From Arthrobacter ramosus (GTDB lineage: Bacteria > Actinomycetota > Actinomycetes > Actinomycetales > Micrococcaceae): a stretch of 64,000 nt of DNA. The notes beneath the pieces are model-generated. The model had not been told where the DNA came from and did no database searches. It worked only from the letters and a program-made list of their open reading frames with translations. Both the position numbers and the translations under genes were made by a program. The stretch is taken from positions 4,154,001 to 4,218,000 of the forward strand of contig NZ_BAAAWN010000001.1 in NCBI RefSeq assembly GCF_039535095.1, read 5' to 3'. Each line of letters starts with the position of its first letter. Within the stretch, counting starts at the first letter, position 1. Of this stretch, positions 1 to 10,316 are shown in pieces.

Positions 1-1
1 C

Positions 2-2041
2 AAGCCCGTGACGATCTCGCTGCCGCTGCCCAACGGACGCAAGCTCAACGCGCATATCTGGCGTGCCGACGTCGGGCGCGTGCCGCTGCTGCTGCTCGAC
101 TCGAACGTTCCGGCCAACGACGACGCCGCGCGCGGGATCACGGACCGGCTCTACGGCGGCGGCGGTGACCACCGCCTGCAGCAGGAACTGCTGCTGGGCA
201 TGGGCGGGGTGAAGGCGCTGCGCGTCTACCAGCGACTCACGGGCACCCCGGCCCCGGAAGTTTTCCACACCAACGAAGGCCACGCCGGGTTCCTGGGCAT
301 CGAACGCATCCAGGAGCTCATGTCCTCCGAGGCCCCGCTGAGCTGGTCCGAGGCCCTGGCCGCCGGACGCGCGTCCACGGTGTTCACCACCCACACCCCC
401 GTTCCGGCCGGCATCGACCGCTTCGAGGCCGTGCAGATCAGGCACTTCTTCGACGCCGGCCTGGCCCCGGACGTGCCGGTGGAGAAGGTCCTGGAACTCG
501 GCCGGGAAAACTACGACGGCGGCAACCCCGCGGTCTTCAACATGGCCGTGATGGGCCTGCGCCTGGCCCAGCGGGCCAACGGCGTGGCCAAACTGCACGG
601 CGTGGTCTCCCGCGAGATGTTCTCCGGGCTCTGGCCAGGCTTCGACCACTCCGAAATCCCCATCACCTCCGTCACCAACGGCGTCCACGTACCCACCTGG
701 GTGGACCCGCGCATCTCTGCCTTGGCCCGCCAGCAGTTTGGAAGCGAGGCCGAGGCCATGGGCCGTTGGGATCTCGCCTACAACGTCAGCGACGAGGACG
801 TCTGGACGCTGCGGCGTCAACTTCGCGTGTCCCTCGTGGAGGATGTCCGGCGTCGGCTCCGGGCAGCGTGGAAGAAGCGCGGCGCGGCCGATGCCGAGCT
901 GGGCTGGACGGACACCGTGCTGGACCCGGACGTCCTCACGATCGGTTTCGCCCGGCGTGTGCCCACCTACAAGCGCCTGACCCTGATGCTCCGGGACCCG
1001 GCCCGGCTCAAGGCGCTGCTGCTGCACCCCCAGCACCCCATCCAGCTGGTCATCGCCGGCAAGTCCCACCCCGCGGACGACGCCGGCAAGAAAATGATCC
1101 AGGACCTGGTGAAGTTCACCGACGACCCCGCCGTCCGGCACCGGATCGTGTTCCTGCCCAACTACGACATCGCCATGGCCCGCACCCTGTTCCCGGGCTG
1201 CGACGTGTGGCTGAACAACCCGCTCCGGCCCCTGGAGGCCTGCGGGACCTCCGGGATGAAGGCGGCGATCAACGGTTCCCTGAACCTCTCGGTCCTGGAC
1301 GGCTGGTGGGATGAGATGTACGACGGCGAGAACGGCTGGGCGATCCCGACCGCCAACAACGACGCGTCCCCGACCGAACGCGATGACATCGAAGCCGCCG
1401 CCCTCTACGAGCTCCTGGAGACCCAGGTGGCCCCGCGCTTCTACGGCTCCACGGTTTCCGCGGACGCCGGCGCGGCCGGGCCATCGCAGTCCGGCCCGGA
1501 AGCCATCCCGACGCACTGGGTGTCCATGATCAAGCACACCCTGGCCCACCTCGGCCCGGCAGTCTCGGCCGACCGCATGCTCCAGGACTACGTCAACACC
1601 CTCTACCGCCCGGCGGCGGAATCGGGACGCCATGCCGTGGCTGGCTCGTTCAAGGAAGCGAAGGAACTGGCGGCCTGGACCACCAAGGTCCGCAACGCCT
1701 GGCCGCAGCTGATCGTCGAACACGTCGATTCCATCGGCGTCTCCGAAGAACCACAGATCGGGGACACCCTCCAGGTCAACGCCTACATCGCCCTGCATAC
1801 CCTGACACCGGACGACGTCAGCGTCGAGGTGGCTTACGGGCGGGCTGAAGAAAGCGATGAACTGGAGGACATCACCGTGGCCGAACTGAGCTCGTTCGAG
1901 GACCTCGGCAACGGGCGCCACCTGTTTACCGGTTCCATCCTGATCAACCGCTCCGGATCCTTCGGCTACACCGTCCGGGTCTTCCCGAAGCACCCCTCCC
2001 TGGCCTCGAAGGCCGAACTGGGGCTGATCGTCAACGCGTAG
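2..2041 (+). CDS. glgP: Alpha-glucan (glycogen) phosphorylase, 5' end cut by window
   Basis: Releases glucose-1-phosphate from glycogen or maltodextrin in the cytoplasm. The frame is open to the first base of the window, so the true start lies upstream; about 680 residues are visible, against roughly 850 for the actinobacterial family. The pyridoxal-phosphate lysine motif EACGTSGMKAAINGSLN is present near residue 415, followed by LDGWWDEMYDGENGW, and the glucan-site sequence TNGVHVPTW near residue 220. The last ~80 residues form a beta-rich extension typical of actinobacterial GlgP. The gene converges on glgX, so phosphorolysis and debranching are neighbours. A GC-rich hairpin follows the stop codon. 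Confidence 0.95.
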   Translation, partial: KPVTISLPLPNGRKLNAHIWRADVGRVPLLLLDSNVPANDDAARGITDRLYGGGGDHRLQQELLLGMGGVKALRVYQRLTGTPAPEVFHTNEGHAGFLGIERIQELMSSEAPLSWSEALAAGRASTVFTTHTPVPAGIDRFEAVQIRHFFDAGLAPDVPVEKVLELGRENYDGGNPAVFNMAVMGLRLAQRANGVAKLHGVVSREMFSGLWPGFDHSEIPITSVTNGVHVPTWVDPRISALARQQFGSEAEAMGRWDLAYNVSDEDVWTLRRQLRVSLVEDVRRRLRAAWKKRGAADAELGWTDTVLDPDVLTIGFARRVPTYKRLTLMLRDPARLKALLLHPQHPIQLVIAGKSHPADDAGKKMIQDLVKFTDDPAVRHRIVFLPNYDIAMARTLFPGCDVWLNNPLRPLEACGTSGMKAAINGSLNLSVLDGWWDEMYDGENGWAIPTANNDASPTERDDIEAAALYELLETQVAPRFYGSTVSADAGAAGPSQSGPEAIPTHWVSMIKHTLAHLGPAVSADRMLQDYVNTLYRPAAESGRHAVAGSFKEAKELAAWTTKVRNAWPQLIVEHVDSIGVSEEPQIGDTLQVNAYIALHTLTPDDVSVEVAYGRAEESDELEDITVAELSSFEDLGNGRHLFTGSILINRSGSFGYTVRVFPKHPSLASKAELGLIVNA

Positions 2042-2048
2042 TGACAAG

Positions 2049-2079
2049 CTGGCTGGGCGGGCATCGCCCGCCCAGCCAG
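2049..2079. terminator. Hairpin between convergent glgP and glgX
   Basis: A 14-bp perfect stem (CTGGCTGGGCGGGC and its complement) with a 3-nt loop sits just after the glgP stop and upstream of the glgX stop. There is no clear U-run. Its position between converging genes suggests a bidirectional terminator. Confidence 0.6.
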
Positions 2080-2137
2080 TCGCGCTACTGCGGGAAGACC
2101 TCGTTGACGGCGTGGCTGATAGCTCTTCGCGGTGTCC

Positions 2138-4246
2138 CTAGGTGCGGTAGACGTTGATGGTGTTGCCTTGGACGACTTCCCGCTCGCCTGCCGCGACCAG
2201 CGCTCCTTGCCTGCGGTCATTGAGCTCGGACGTCGTCAGGCGTAGCTCGAACATCCGGCTCCCCGTTCCCGATTCGGCGAGCAGTTTGGGCAGGACGACC
2301 TTCTTGTCATCCTTGTTGCCGTTGATCACGATCAAGCCGCGGTAACCGCCGCCCTCAGAGCTCACCAAGAGCTGCACAATCCGCAGGGAGGGATCGTGCC
2401 AACGGGCCGCCGTCATGGGCTGGCCTTTTTCATCAAACCAATCCAGGCCCGTCCCGCTGTCCGGGAAGCCGGCGTCCTGGGCTTGCAGGAACTCTTTCCG
2501 GAGCCGTATCACCCGTTTGGTGCTCCGCAGCATGTCATGCGATTCGGGTGTCTGGGTCCAGTCGATCCACGTCAGGGGGTTGTCCTGGCAATAGGCGTTG
2601 TTGTTTCCCTGCTGTGTGCGTCCGAGCTCGTCGCCAGCGGTGATCATGGGTACGCCAATGGAGATCATCAACGTGGTCATGAGGTTCCGCTTCGAAAGGG
2701 CACGGGCAGCGAGAATTGTCTCATTTTCCGTGCGGCCTTCGAATCCGTGGTTGTAGCTGAGGCTGTTGGTCTGCCCGTCGCGGTTTTGCTCGCCGTTGGC
2801 CTCGTTGTGCTTACGGTCGTAGGACACCAAGTCGGCAAGGGTGAAGCCGTCGTGGGCCGTGACGAAGTTGAGCGAGGCGAGCCTGGAGCGTCCTGAAGGT
2901 TCAAAGACCCGGGCCGAGCCCGTCAAGGCGTCGGCGAGATCTCCCATGGTGCTTCCGGACATCCCGCCGTCGGCAGCGGCCCGCTCTGAGAGCCAAAAAC
3001 GGCGCACGCCGTCGCGGAAATGATCATTCCAGTCCACCCATCCCTCGGGGAACCGCCCGGTCTGCCAGCCGCCATAGCCCACATCCCATGGTTCGGAAAT
3101 GAGCTTGGTCTTGGAAAGCACCGGGTCCTGGGCGATCCTTTTCAAGAATGGGTGCTCAGGGTCGAATTCATTGCCCGCATTGCGGCACATCGTCACGGCA
3201 AGGTCGAAACGGAAGCCGTCTATATGGAATTCGTCCGCCCAATGCCGCAGCGAATCAATGGCCAGGTCCACCACCCTGGGTTCGGCGAAGTTAAGGGTGT
3301 TTCCGCAGCCGGTCGTATCAAGGTAACGCCCGTGGGCATCGTGGCGGTAGTACTGCCGCTCGCCCAGGCCCCTGAAACTAGAGGTATCGCCGTCGGGCCC
3401 GCCTTCCGCCGTGTGGTTGTAGACAACGTCGAGGATCACTTCGATCCCCGCTGCATGCAGGAGCTTCACCATGCCCTTGAATTCGTCCTGGACGGCGTGG
3501 GGGCCCGCCTGCTGGGCGGCTTGCGTGGCGTAGTCGGCGTGTGGCGCAAAGAACGCGGCGGTGTTGTATCCCCAGTAATTGGTCAGGCCCAAGTACTGCA
3601 GGTGCTGCTCGTCCATGTGGAAGTGGATGGGCAGCAATTGAACGGCCGTCACCCCTAATGAGTGGAAGTGCTCGATCATGGCGGGGTGTGCCATGCCCGC
3701 GTAGGTGCCGCGGAGGTGCTCGGGGATGTCCGGGTGCAGCATGCTTTGGCCGCGGACGTGCGCCTCGTAGACAATGGTGTCCCGCCACGGCGTGCGAAGC
3801 AGGCGATCGTCGCCCCAATCGAAAGCCGATTCCATCCGCACGGAGGTCAGCAGCTCCCGGCGCTGGTGCACCGCCTGACCGTAGGGATCCAGCAACAGCT
3901 GCTCGGCGTCGTCGGCGTCAAAGTCCGGAGCAGGAACCGACAATGGAATCGCGTCGTCGTGGGCTGCTGCGCGGAAGCCGTACCGGGTGCCTGGCGGCAG
4001 CCCGTCCACGATCCCGTGGTGCACGCCGTCCTCAAGGTTGGGCAGCGTGTGGACTTTCCAGGAGTCGCCGGGGGCTTTGTAGGCGATTTCGACTCGTGTG
4101 AGTCCGGGGGCCCACACGGCGACGTTGACCCGGTCCGGCGAGGGGGTGTCGCGGTCGGACTTCCCAGGCAGCGGAACACTCAGCCCGAGCGGCGACGGCC
4201 GCGAGGCGTCCACTGTAGATGCTGTGTCAAAAATCGGCATAACCAT
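2138..4246 (-). CDS. glgX: Glycogen debranching enzyme GlgX (GH13)
   Basis: Hydrolyses alpha-1,6 branches of phosphorylase limit dextrin. The 702 residues show an N-terminal CBM48-like beta domain (about 20-110) followed by a GH13 barrel. Visible GH13 motifs are DVVYNHT (region I), DGFRFDLA with the nucleophile Asp (region II), LISEPWDVG with the acid/base Glu (region III) and TAHDGFTLADL (region IV). The start is ATG at 4246 or the in-frame ATG at 4240. No ribosome binding site is seen; TAAACT lies about 10 nt upstream, so the message may be leaderless. It converges on glgP, which fits a joint glycogen-breakdown role. Confidence 0.95.
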   Translation of the reverse strand: MVMPIFDTASTVDASRPSPLGLSVPLPGKSDRDTPSPDRVNVAVWAPGLTRVEIAYKAPGDSWKVHTLPNLEDGVHHGIVDGLPPGTRYGFRAAAHDDAIPLSVPAPDFDADDAEQLLLDPYGQAVHQRRELLTSVRMESAFDWGDDRLLRTPWRDTIVYEAHVRGQSMLHPDIPEHLRGTYAGMAHPAMIEHFHSLGVTAVQLLPIHFHMDEQHLQYLGLTNYWGYNTAAFFAPHADYATQAAQQAGPHAVQDEFKGMVKLLHAAGIEVILDVVYNHTAEGGPDGDTSSFRGLGERQYYRHDAHGRYLDTTGCGNTLNFAEPRVVDLAIDSLRHWADEFHIDGFRFDLAVTMCRNAGNEFDPEHPFLKRIAQDPVLSKTKLISEPWDVGYGGWQTGRFPEGWVDWNDHFRDGVRRFWLSERAAADGGMSGSTMGDLADALTGSARVFEPSGRSRLASLNFVTAHDGFTLADLVSYDRKHNEANGEQNRDGQTNSLSYNHGFEGRTENETILAARALSKRNLMTTLMISIGVPMITAGDELGRTQQGNNNAYCQDNPLTWIDWTQTPESHDMLRSTKRVIRLRKEFLQAQDAGFPDSGTGLDWFDEKGQPMTAARWHDPSLRIVQLLVSSEGGGYRGLIVINGNKDDKKVVLPKLLAESGTGSRMFELRLTTSELNDRRQGALVAAGEREVVQGNTINVYRT

Positions 4247-4526
4247 TAGTTGAGAGTTTAGTCTCCGACGCCAATTCTCCCCTGCCCGCGGCCCATATGA
4301 CAGTGCCCACGCCCGGCGGTCGGAACCAAGCCGGCGGCCCCTGCGAACGCAAACAAGCCGCTCACCTGCTGAAACGTCGAATCACCCGGCTCGTTGCGAT
4401 TTTCGTGAAACCGGTGGTTTGAGCGGATTGTGTCGGTTGCACCGAATACGCCCGCCCACGCGCATGAGTTCGTATCCTCAGCGCGCTCGTTGCATACTTT
4501 GGCTATACACCAATGTGGAGGTAATT

Positions 4527-5339
4527 GTGCGAATCGCTCTTGCTCAACTCATCAGCGGCCGCGAGCTAGCAGACAACCTGATCCTGTTGGAAGACTACGC
4601 CCGCCGGGCCAAGGAGGGCGGCGCCGAACTCGTGGTATTCCCTGAAGCGACCATGCGGGCGTTCGGGAATTCCCTGCTCGACATCGCCGAGCCCCTCGAC
4701 GGGCCATGGGCCAGCCAGGTGCGGAAGATCGCCCAGGATCTTGGGATCGTGATCGTGGCCGGAATGTTCACTCCCGGGCTGGCCTCCGACGGCAGCAGCA
4801 ACGGCAAGGTCCGGAACACCCTGATCGCCACCGGGCCCGGAGTGGACACCAGCTACGACAAGATCCACCTCTTCGACGCCTTCGGCTTTGCGGAATCGGA
4901 CACCGTCGACGCCGGCACGGATCCAGTGACGTTCGACGCCGGAGGCCTCACCTTTGGCCTGACCACGTGCTACGACATCCGTTTCCCGGCCCTCTTCACC
5001 GCCAATGCCGACCGCGGAGCCGACGTGAATATCGTGTCTGCTTCCTGGGGAGCCGGGCCGGGCAAGGCGGAACAGTGGAAGCTGCTCGCGCGTGCCCGGG
5101 CTATCGACACCACGACCTTCGTGCTTGCTTGCGGTCAGGGCGATCCAGCGAGCCAAGGTCGTGAACCCAAGGGCGCGGCGCCCACAGGAGTAGGGCACTC
5201 CGTCGTGGTGTCCCCCTTGGGAAACGTGCTGGAAGAGCTCGACGCCGAACCCGGCCTCTTGTTCGCGGAGCTGGATGCCGCCGTCGTCGAGGACGCGCGG
5301 GTCAAGCTCCCGGTCCTGGCGAACCGCCGCGACTTCTAA
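4527..5339 (+). CDS. Nitrilase-superfamily carbon-nitrogen hydrolase
   Basis: A 270-residue cytoplasmic amidohydrolase of the nitrilase superfamily. The Glu-Lys-Cys catalytic triad is visible: Glu in VVFPEATMRAF, Lys in SYDKIHLFDAFGF and Cys in LTTCYDIRFP. That context resembles the omega-amidase/Nit-like branch acting on small amides such as deaminated glutathione, but the substrate cannot be read from sequence. The GTG start at 4527 is chosen because GGAGGT lies 4 nt upstream; an in-frame start 108 nt earlier has no such site and adds residues outside the family fold. A perfect inverted repeat follows the gene. Confidence 0.88.
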   Translation: MRIALAQLISGRELADNLILLEDYARRAKEGGAELVVFPEATMRAFGNSLLDIAEPLDGPWASQVRKIAQDLGIVIVAGMFTPGLASDGSSNGKVRNTLIATGPGVDTSYDKIHLFDAFGFAESDTVDAGTDPVTFDAGGLTFGLTTCYDIRFPALFTANADRGADVNIVSASWGAGPGKAEQWKLLARARAIDTTTFVLACGQGDPASQGREPKGAAPTGVGHSVVVSPLGNVLEELDAEPGLLFAELDAAVVEDARVKLPVLANRRDF

Positions 5340-5357
5340 AGGAACTTCTAAAGGGAA

Positions 5358-5399
5358 CAGCAACGCTCGCTCACCAAAAGAAGTGAGCGAGCGTTGCTG
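5358..5399. terminator. Perfect 17-bp inverted repeat between convergent genes
   Basis: The arm CAGCAACGCTCGCTCAC at 5358-5374 is exactly complementary to 5383-5399, with an 8-nt loop. It separates the nitrilase gene from rlmB, which converge, and should work in both directions. A third partial copy of the arm (GTGAGCGAGCGTTG) lies at 5415-5428. Confidence 0.75.
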
Positions 5400-5464
5400 T
5401 ATTTGGCGCTATAAGTGAGCGAGCGTTGGCGGCGCGGCCGGCATCCGTGCCGCCACCCAACCGG

Positions 5465-6460
5465 CTACTTGGTGGCGCGCTGCCTTGAGACTTCGTACAG
5501 GGAGATGCCCACGGCCATGGAGGCGTTGAGCGATTCCATGGCGGAGTCGATCGGGATGGAGATGATCTGGTCGCAGTTTTCGCGGACCAGGCGGCTGAGG
5601 CCCTTGCCCTCGGAACCGACAACAATGCACACGGGATCGGTGGCCAGCGCGAGATCCGGCAGCGAGACGTCGCCGTCGCCATCCAGGCCCAGCACGAAGA
5701 TGCCCATCTGCTTGAACTGCTTGAGCGCGTTGTTCAGGTTGGCCGCCCGGGCCACGGGGACGCGGACCGCCGCGCCTGCGCTGGTCTTCCAAGCCGAAGC
5801 GGTGACGCCGACTGAGCGGCGCTCCGGGACAATCACGCCGTGGCCGCTGAAGGCGGAAACGGAGCGGATGATGGCGCCCAGGTTGCGGGGATCGGTGATG
5901 CCGTCGAGCGCAACGAAGAGGGGCGCGTTGGGGATGTACCCCTTCTTCCATTTGGTGACCGTCTCTTCGGCGAGGTCGTAGGCGTCCTGGTATTCGTATG
6001 GCGGGATCTGCAGTACGAGGCCCTGGTGGACGGCGTCTTCGGTCATGCGGTCCAGCTCGGGCTTACCGGTTTCCAGCAGCGGGATGCCACGTTCGGCAGC
6101 GAGCTTGAGGGACTCCTTGACGCGGTCGTCCATCTCGATCCGAATGGCAACGTGCAGCGCCTTCGCGGGGATTCCGGCGCGCAGCGCCTCCACCACGGAG
6201 TTGCGCCCGGTGACTACTTCCTCGGTAGCGCGGCCCTTCGGGCCTGAGCGGGCGCCCGGGTTGGAGCGGCTGGCGCCCCCGGCCGTGCGCTTGGCCGCGG
6301 AGCGCTCGGCAAGCTGTTTGCTCTTGTACGCCTTGTGGTACTCGCGGTCCTCAGCCTTGGGGGTTGGACCCCGGCCTTCCAAGGCCTTTCGACCGTGGCC
6401 ACCGGTTCCAGTGGTGGGGCCCTTCTTGTTCTTGACAGCCCGGCGACCGTTGTTGGCCAT
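5465..6460 (-). CDS. rlmB: 23S rRNA 2'-O-methyltransferase of the SpoU/TrmH family, RlmB type
   Basis: A 331-residue SAM-dependent ribose methyltransferase. The C-terminal SpoU domain (about 170-330) has the knotted-fold motifs ITDPRNLGAIIRS, VVGSEGKGLSRLVRENCD and SLNASMAVGISLYE. Before it is an L30e-like substrate-binding domain starting at GRNSVVEAL, and the first ~75 residues are a basic, disordered tail common in actinobacterial members. The start ATG at 6460 (MANNGRRAVKNKKG) is preferred to an in-frame upstream one. It lies downstream of cysS on the same strand, as Rv3579c follows cysS in Mycobacterium tuberculosis. The exact rRNA or tRNA target is inferred. Confidence 0.9.
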   Translation of the reverse strand: MANNGRRAVKNKKGPTTGTGGHGRKALEGRGPTPKAEDREYHKAYKSKQLAERSAAKRTAGGASRSNPGARSGPKGRATEEVVTGRNSVVEALRAGIPAKALHVAIRIEMDDRVKESLKLAAERGIPLLETGKPELDRMTEDAVHQGLVLQIPPYEYQDAYDLAEETVTKWKKGYIPNAPLFVALDGITDPRNLGAIIRSVSAFSGHGVIVPERRSVGVTASAWKTSAGAAVRVPVARAANLNNALKQFKQMGIFVLGLDGDGDVSLPDLALATDPVCIVVGSEGKGLSRLVRENCDQIISIPIDSAMESLNASMAVGISLYEVSRQRATK

Positions 6461-6539
6461 GAATTCCACCCTTGATTGTGTTGAGTACGTCTGCAATCAA
6501 GTCTACTGAATCAACTTAAATCGGGACGACGACCGAATC

Positions 6540-8003
6540 TCAGTCCCGTTTCAGGCTCCAACTGGCCCCATCGGCGCCATCCTCGACGGCGATGCCGGCT
6601 GCCGCGAGAGTGTCGCGGATCGCGTCGGAAGCCGCCCAATCCTTGTTGGCCCGCGCCTCGGCGCGCGCCTGCAGCTGGGCTTCCACGAGGACCTCAAGGG
6701 CCTGGGCCGTCTCGGAGTTCTCCTGGACTTCGCCGCGGACGTCGTTCAGCCCAAGCACGGTGGTCATCGCCATCACGGCCTGGAGCGCCTGCTCGGCCCG
6801 GGCGTCGTCCCCGGACGCCAGAGCGGTGTTCCCGGCCCGGACAGTCTCGTGCAGGGCGCCGAGGGCCTGCGGGACGTTGAGATCGTCATCCATGGCAGCA
6901 GCAAAGGCATCGGGCACGAGGCTGGACTCAGGGTGCGCGGCGAAGTCGCCGCCGAACTTCTTGGAAGCCTTCGCGACAAAACCATAGATGCGCTCCACGG
7001 CAGCCGCGGCCTCCTGAAGCGAGGTTGGCCGGTAGTCCAGGATGGAGCGGTACTGCGCCTGGCCAAGGTAGTACCGGACAACGCGCGGACTTGCGAGCTC
7101 GAGCATTTCTTCGGGGCTCACCGTGTTGCCCACCGACTTGGACATCTTTTCGCCCTCATAGGTGACCATGCCGTTGTGCAGCCAGAAGTTGGCGAATCCG
7201 TCACCCGCAGCCTGCGATTGTGCCATCTCGTTCTCGTGGTGCGGGAAGCGGAGGTCCAATCCGCCGCCGTGGATGTCGAACTGCTGGCCCAAGTACTTCG
7301 TGGCCATGGCGGAGCATTCAAGATGCCAACCCGGCCGGCCGGTTCCCCACGGTGAAACCCAGCTCGCCGTCGTCGGCTCCCCGTCTTTGTAGCCCTTCCA
7401 CAGGGCAAAGTCGCGCGGGTCGCGCTTCCTGTTGCTGAATTGAGGCTCGACGTCGGCGGCCCCCTGCATATCGTCGATGTTCTGGCGGGTCAGCGAGCCG
7501 TACTTGCTCCAGGAGCGGACGTCGAAGTAGACGTCTCCGGAGTCGTCCAGCGCAGGGTAGGCGTGGCCTCGGTCGATGAGCCTTTGAATGAGGGCGTGCA
7601 TCTCCGGGATGTGGCCGGTGGCACGAGGTTCGTAGGTGGGGCGGGAAACTCCGAGGACGTCGTAGGCCTGCTCGAATTCCTGTTCGTAGCGGTAGGCCAG
7701 GGCCCACCATTCTTCCTCGGCCTTGGCTGTGGGTTCCTCTGCCCAATCCGGGCCGAACGACTGCGCTGACTTGGCGAGGATCTTGTCGTCGATGTCAGTG
7801 ACGTTGCGGACAACGGTGACACGCAGGCCGCGGTATTCAAGCCAACGGGTCAACTGGTCGAAGGCGATCGCCGAGCGGACATGCCCCACGTGCGGCATCC
7901 CCTGCACCGTGGCACCGCAGTAGTAGACGCTGGCCTTGCCGGCTTCAAGGGGAACGAAGTCGCGGACTTCGGCGGATGCGGTGTCGTAAAAGCGCAGGGT
8001 CAC
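6540..8003 (-). CDS. cysS: Cysteinyl-tRNA synthetase
   Basis: Charges tRNA-Cys with cysteine. The 487 residues contain the class I signature as [11 protein letters not shown] (HIGH box) near residue 35, the zinc-ligand region around [12 protein letters not shown], and KMSKSVGNT (KMSKS) near residue 265, then the DALR helical domain. The length is normal. The start is GTG at 8003, just downstream of ispF on the same strand with a 57-bp gap, so it is probably co-transcribed with carD-ispD-ispF. Confidence 0.97.
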   Translation of the reverse strand: MTLRFYDTASAEVRDFVPLEAGKASVYYCGATVQGMPHVGHVRSAIAFDQLTRWLEYRGLRVTVVRNVTDIDDKILAKSAQSFGPDWAEEPTAKAEEEWWALAYRYEQEFEQAYDVLGVSRPTYEPRATGHIPEMHALIQRLIDRGHAYPALDDSGDVYFDVRSWSKYGSLTRQNIDDMQGAADVEPQFSNRKRDPRDFALWKGYKDGEPTTASWVSPWGTGRPGWHLECSAMATKYLGQQFDIHGGGLDLRFPHHENEMAQSQAAGDGFANFWLHNGMVTYEGEKMSKSVGNTVSPEEMLELASPRVVRYYLGQAQYRSILDYRPTSLQEAAAAVERIYGFVAKASKKFGGDFAAHPESSLVPDAFAAAMDDDLNVPQALGALHETVRAGNTALASGDDARAEQALQAVMAMTTVLGLNDVRGEVQENSETAQALEVLVEAQLQARAEARANKDWAASDAIRDTLAAAGIAVEDGADGASWSLKRD

Positions 8004-8060
8004 CGCTCCAGATTAGCGGATGCGCACCATCTGGCTTCGTCGCACGCGATCTATCGCTGT

Positions 8061-8594
8061 TTAGTCGCTTTCGCTTTGTGGCGCTGCCGGCACGGCGTAG
8101 ACGAGTGCAGTGGCGACGGCGGAGATGCCCTCGCCACGCCCTGTGAAACCGAGGCCATCGCTGGTGGTCGCAATGACGCTGACCGAAGCTCCTGCGGCGG
8201 CGCTGAGGACACGTTGCGACTCTTCACGCCGGGGCCCGAACTTTGGCCTGTTGGCAACGAACTGCACTGCCACGTTGCCGATCTCAAAGCCGGCAGCCCG
8301 GACAATCCTGGCCGCCTCCCCCAGGAGTTTCACCCCGGACGCACCTGCGAACTCGGGACGGTCGGTGCCAAAATGCGTGCCGAGATCACCAATGCCGCAA
8401 GCGGAGAAGAGCGCGTCAGCGGCTGCATGGGCGACGCAATCGCCGTCGGAATGCCCGGAAAGTCCGCGTTCCCCCTCCCAAAACAGCCCGCCGAGCCATA
8501 ACGGCTGCGGATCGTTCTCAGATGCGTAGGCGTGCACGTCCACCCCGATGCCCGTGCGCGGCAGAATCATGGCCGCGTTTTGCGAGGCTGCCAT
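8061..8594 (-). CDS. ispF: 2-C-methyl-D-erythritol 2,4-cyclodiphosphate synthase
   Basis: Fifth enzyme of the MEP isoprenoid pathway; it cyclises CDP-ME-2-phosphate with loss of CMP. The 177 residues include the metal-binding DVHAY motif at the N-terminus, [18 protein letters not shown] and the C-terminal [15 protein letters not shown]. The ATG shares one base with the ispD stop (TGATG arrangement), so translation of the two is probably coupled. The C-terminal tail after the last conserved block is about 15 residues longer than in minimal IspF. Confidence 0.96.
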   Translation of the reverse strand: MAASQNAAMILPRTGIGVDVHAYASENDPQPLWLGGLFWEGERGLSGHSDGDCVAHAAADALFSACGIGDLGTHFGTDRPEFAGASGVKLLGEAARIVRAAGFEIGNVAVQFVANRPKFGPRREESQRVLSAAAGASVSVIATTSDGLGFTGRGEGISAVATALVYAVPAAPQSESD

Positions 8595-9376
8595 CAGCCT
8601 TCCACCCAGCGGACTCCGAGCGGCCCTTCCAGCAGGCCTTCGGCAATGATGAGATCCAACGGCGTGGTGATCTTCAGCGACTGGCTGGCGCCCCGCACCG
8701 CGTGGACCGGCACGCCCAGGAGCTCGACGAGCATGGCGTCATCCGTGACTGCCGCCGCCTGCTCATCGTCGAACGTCGCGGCCGCTGCGTGGGCGCGCAA
8801 CAAAGTCTCAAAGTCGAATCCCTGCGGAGTCTGCACCGCACGAAGTTGTTCGCGCGGGGCGGTTCCGGTGACGATCTCCGGCGCGATTCCGGCGTCGTCC
8901 CCGTCAGTTTCCGCAACCATCTTGACGGTATCCACCACCGGAATGGCGGGGATAACCGCCTTGGCGCCCGACGAGAGCGCCACGGCAACGCGATGGAAGA
9001 CCCGTTCGGGAGTCAGCGCACGCGCGGCGTCGTGAACCAGCACGGCGCGCGTTCCCTCAAGGACCGCCCCAAGGGCGGCGCGGACCGAAGCGGCACGGGT
9101 GGATCCGCCGTCGACCACTGTGATCAGCGGACCGTCAACGCCCAGTTCCTGCCGGAATTCCTCGCAAAGCTCGCGCAGCTCCAGGTCCCCTGCGGGGACG
9201 GCCACGCAGATCTGGCGGGCAACGTCCGCCGCCGCGACGCCGCGAAGGGCATGGGTGAGGATCGTTTCGCCGCCCAGCGGAACTTTCGCCTTGGGCATGC
9301 CGTAGCCAAGGCGCTCCCCCGAGCCTGCCGCAACGACGACGACGGCGGTGGCCTCGCGCTGGGATGGTGTAGTCAT
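8594..9376 (-). CDS. ispD: 2-C-methyl-D-erythritol 4-phosphate cytidylyltransferase
   Basis: Third step of the MEP pathway: transfers CMP from CTP to MEP. The nucleotidyltransferase signature [19 protein letters not shown] is at residues ~15-33, followed by [10 protein letters not shown] and the QTPQGF motif. The start ATG at 9376 ([18 protein letters not shown]) is chosen over an in-frame start 33 nt upstream that would add a non-conserved leader. It overlaps ispF by one base. An imperfect palindrome lies between this gene and carD. Confidence 0.95.
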   Translation of the reverse strand: MTTPSQREATAVVVVAAGSGERLGYGMPKAKVPLGGETILTHALRGVAAADVARQICVAVPAGDLELRELCEEFRQELGVDGPLITVVDGGSTRAASVRAALGAVLEGTRAVLVHDAARALTPERVFHRVAVALSSGAKAVIPAIPVVDTVKMVAETDGDDAGIAPEIVTGTAPREQLRAVQTPQGFDFETLLRAHAAAATFDDEQAAAVTDDAMLVELLGVPVHAVRGASQSLKITTPLDLIIAEGLLEGPLGVRWVEG

Positions 9377-9420
9377 GCGCCCAAGCCTACGTGGTGCCCA
9401 CCCGCCCAACTAGCTGGCAT

Positions 9421-9454
9421 TAGGTGTCGTTTTGAGCGCCCAGAACGACACCTA
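9421..9454. repeat. Intergenic palindrome between carD and ispD
   Basis: TAGGTGTCGTT at 9421-9431 pairs with AACGACACCTA at 9444-9454 across a 12-nt loop, and the flanks (AACTAGCTGG and CTGCGAGTT) extend the symmetry imperfectly. No gene overlaps it. It could be an attenuating terminator between carD and ispD or a REP-like repeat. Confidence 0.5.
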
Positions 9455-9553
9455 CTGCGAGTTACTTGGGCTTTGGAACGGGCAGTAAGGCTTTTGGGCA
9501 AATGGAAACCCCGGCGGCAGGTTGCCACCGGGGTTCAAATCTTTGAATCTCTG

Positions 9554-10036
9554 TTAGGAAGCCAGAACTTCGTCGAGAACGCTTGCGGCCTTCTCTTCGT
9601 CGGTCTTCTCAGCCAATGCCAGTTCTGAAATCAGAATCTGACGGGCTTTGGCCAGCATTCGCTTTTCACCTGCGGAAAGGCCGCGATCGTGATCACGGCG
9701 CCAAAGATCGCGGACGACCTCTGCAACCTTGATGACGTCGCCGGAAGCAAGCTTCTCCAGGTTTGCCTTGTAGCGACGGGACCAGTTGGTGGGCTCTTCA
9801 GTGAACTCGGCACGGAGAACGTCAAATACGTGCTCCAAGCCTTCCTTGCCCACTACGTCGCGGACCCCAACAAGGTCTACGTTTTCTGCTGGAACTTCAA
9901 TGGTCAGATCACCCTGAGCCACCTTGAGCTTGAGATACATTTTCTCTTCGCCCTTGATAGTGCGCATCTTGATTTCTTCAATTTTTGCTGCACCGTGGTG
10001 AGGGTAAACTACTGTCTCGCCGACCTCAAAAACCAT
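9554..10036 (-). CDS. carD: CarD-family RNA polymerase-binding transcription factor
   Basis: A 160-residue global regulator that binds the RNA polymerase beta subunit and stabilises open promoter complexes. The N-terminal Tudor-like RNAP-interacting domain starts [22 protein letters not shown]. The C-terminal helical DNA-binding half contains [32 protein letters not shown] and [20 protein letters not shown]. The ATG at 10036 is chosen because every CarD begins at this point; the upstream open frame is leader sequence. It is divergent from the LpqE-like lipoprotein gene, the same order as Rv3583c/Rv3584. Confidence 0.96.
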   Translation of the reverse strand: MVFEVGETVVYPHHGAAKIEEIKMRTIKGEEKMYLKLKVAQGDLTIEVPAENVDLVGVRDVVGKEGLEHVFDVLRAEFTEEPTNWSRRYKANLEKLASGDVIKVAEVVRDLWRRDHDRGLSAGEKRMLAKARQILISELALAEKTDEEKAASVLDEVLAS

Positions 10037-10316
10037 GTGGACTTTCCCCTTTCCCGCAGACCAGTTTATCACGCTTAAGGCATACGATTGGCACGGAAAG
10101 GGGTCCCGAGCCCTGTAAATACGCGGAAAATGGCCTTTTCGGCCCTCCGGCACCCTCTTGACGGGAGGGCATAAAAGTGCATAGGACACAGCGTTCCGGA
10201 TGACCCTACTCCTTCCGGAGGGCCGCCACAATGGTGATCGGAATCCTTGTTCCTGCTAGTTTGCCGATAGGCTATGGCTGAAAAGTGTTCCAATGACTCT
10301 TAGAGGAGTACGTGTC

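Noticed and set aside
8243-9628. 461-codon plus-strand frame over ispF and ispD
   Set aside because: Overlaps two well-supported MEP-pathway genes and has an Arg/Pro-rich shadow composition.
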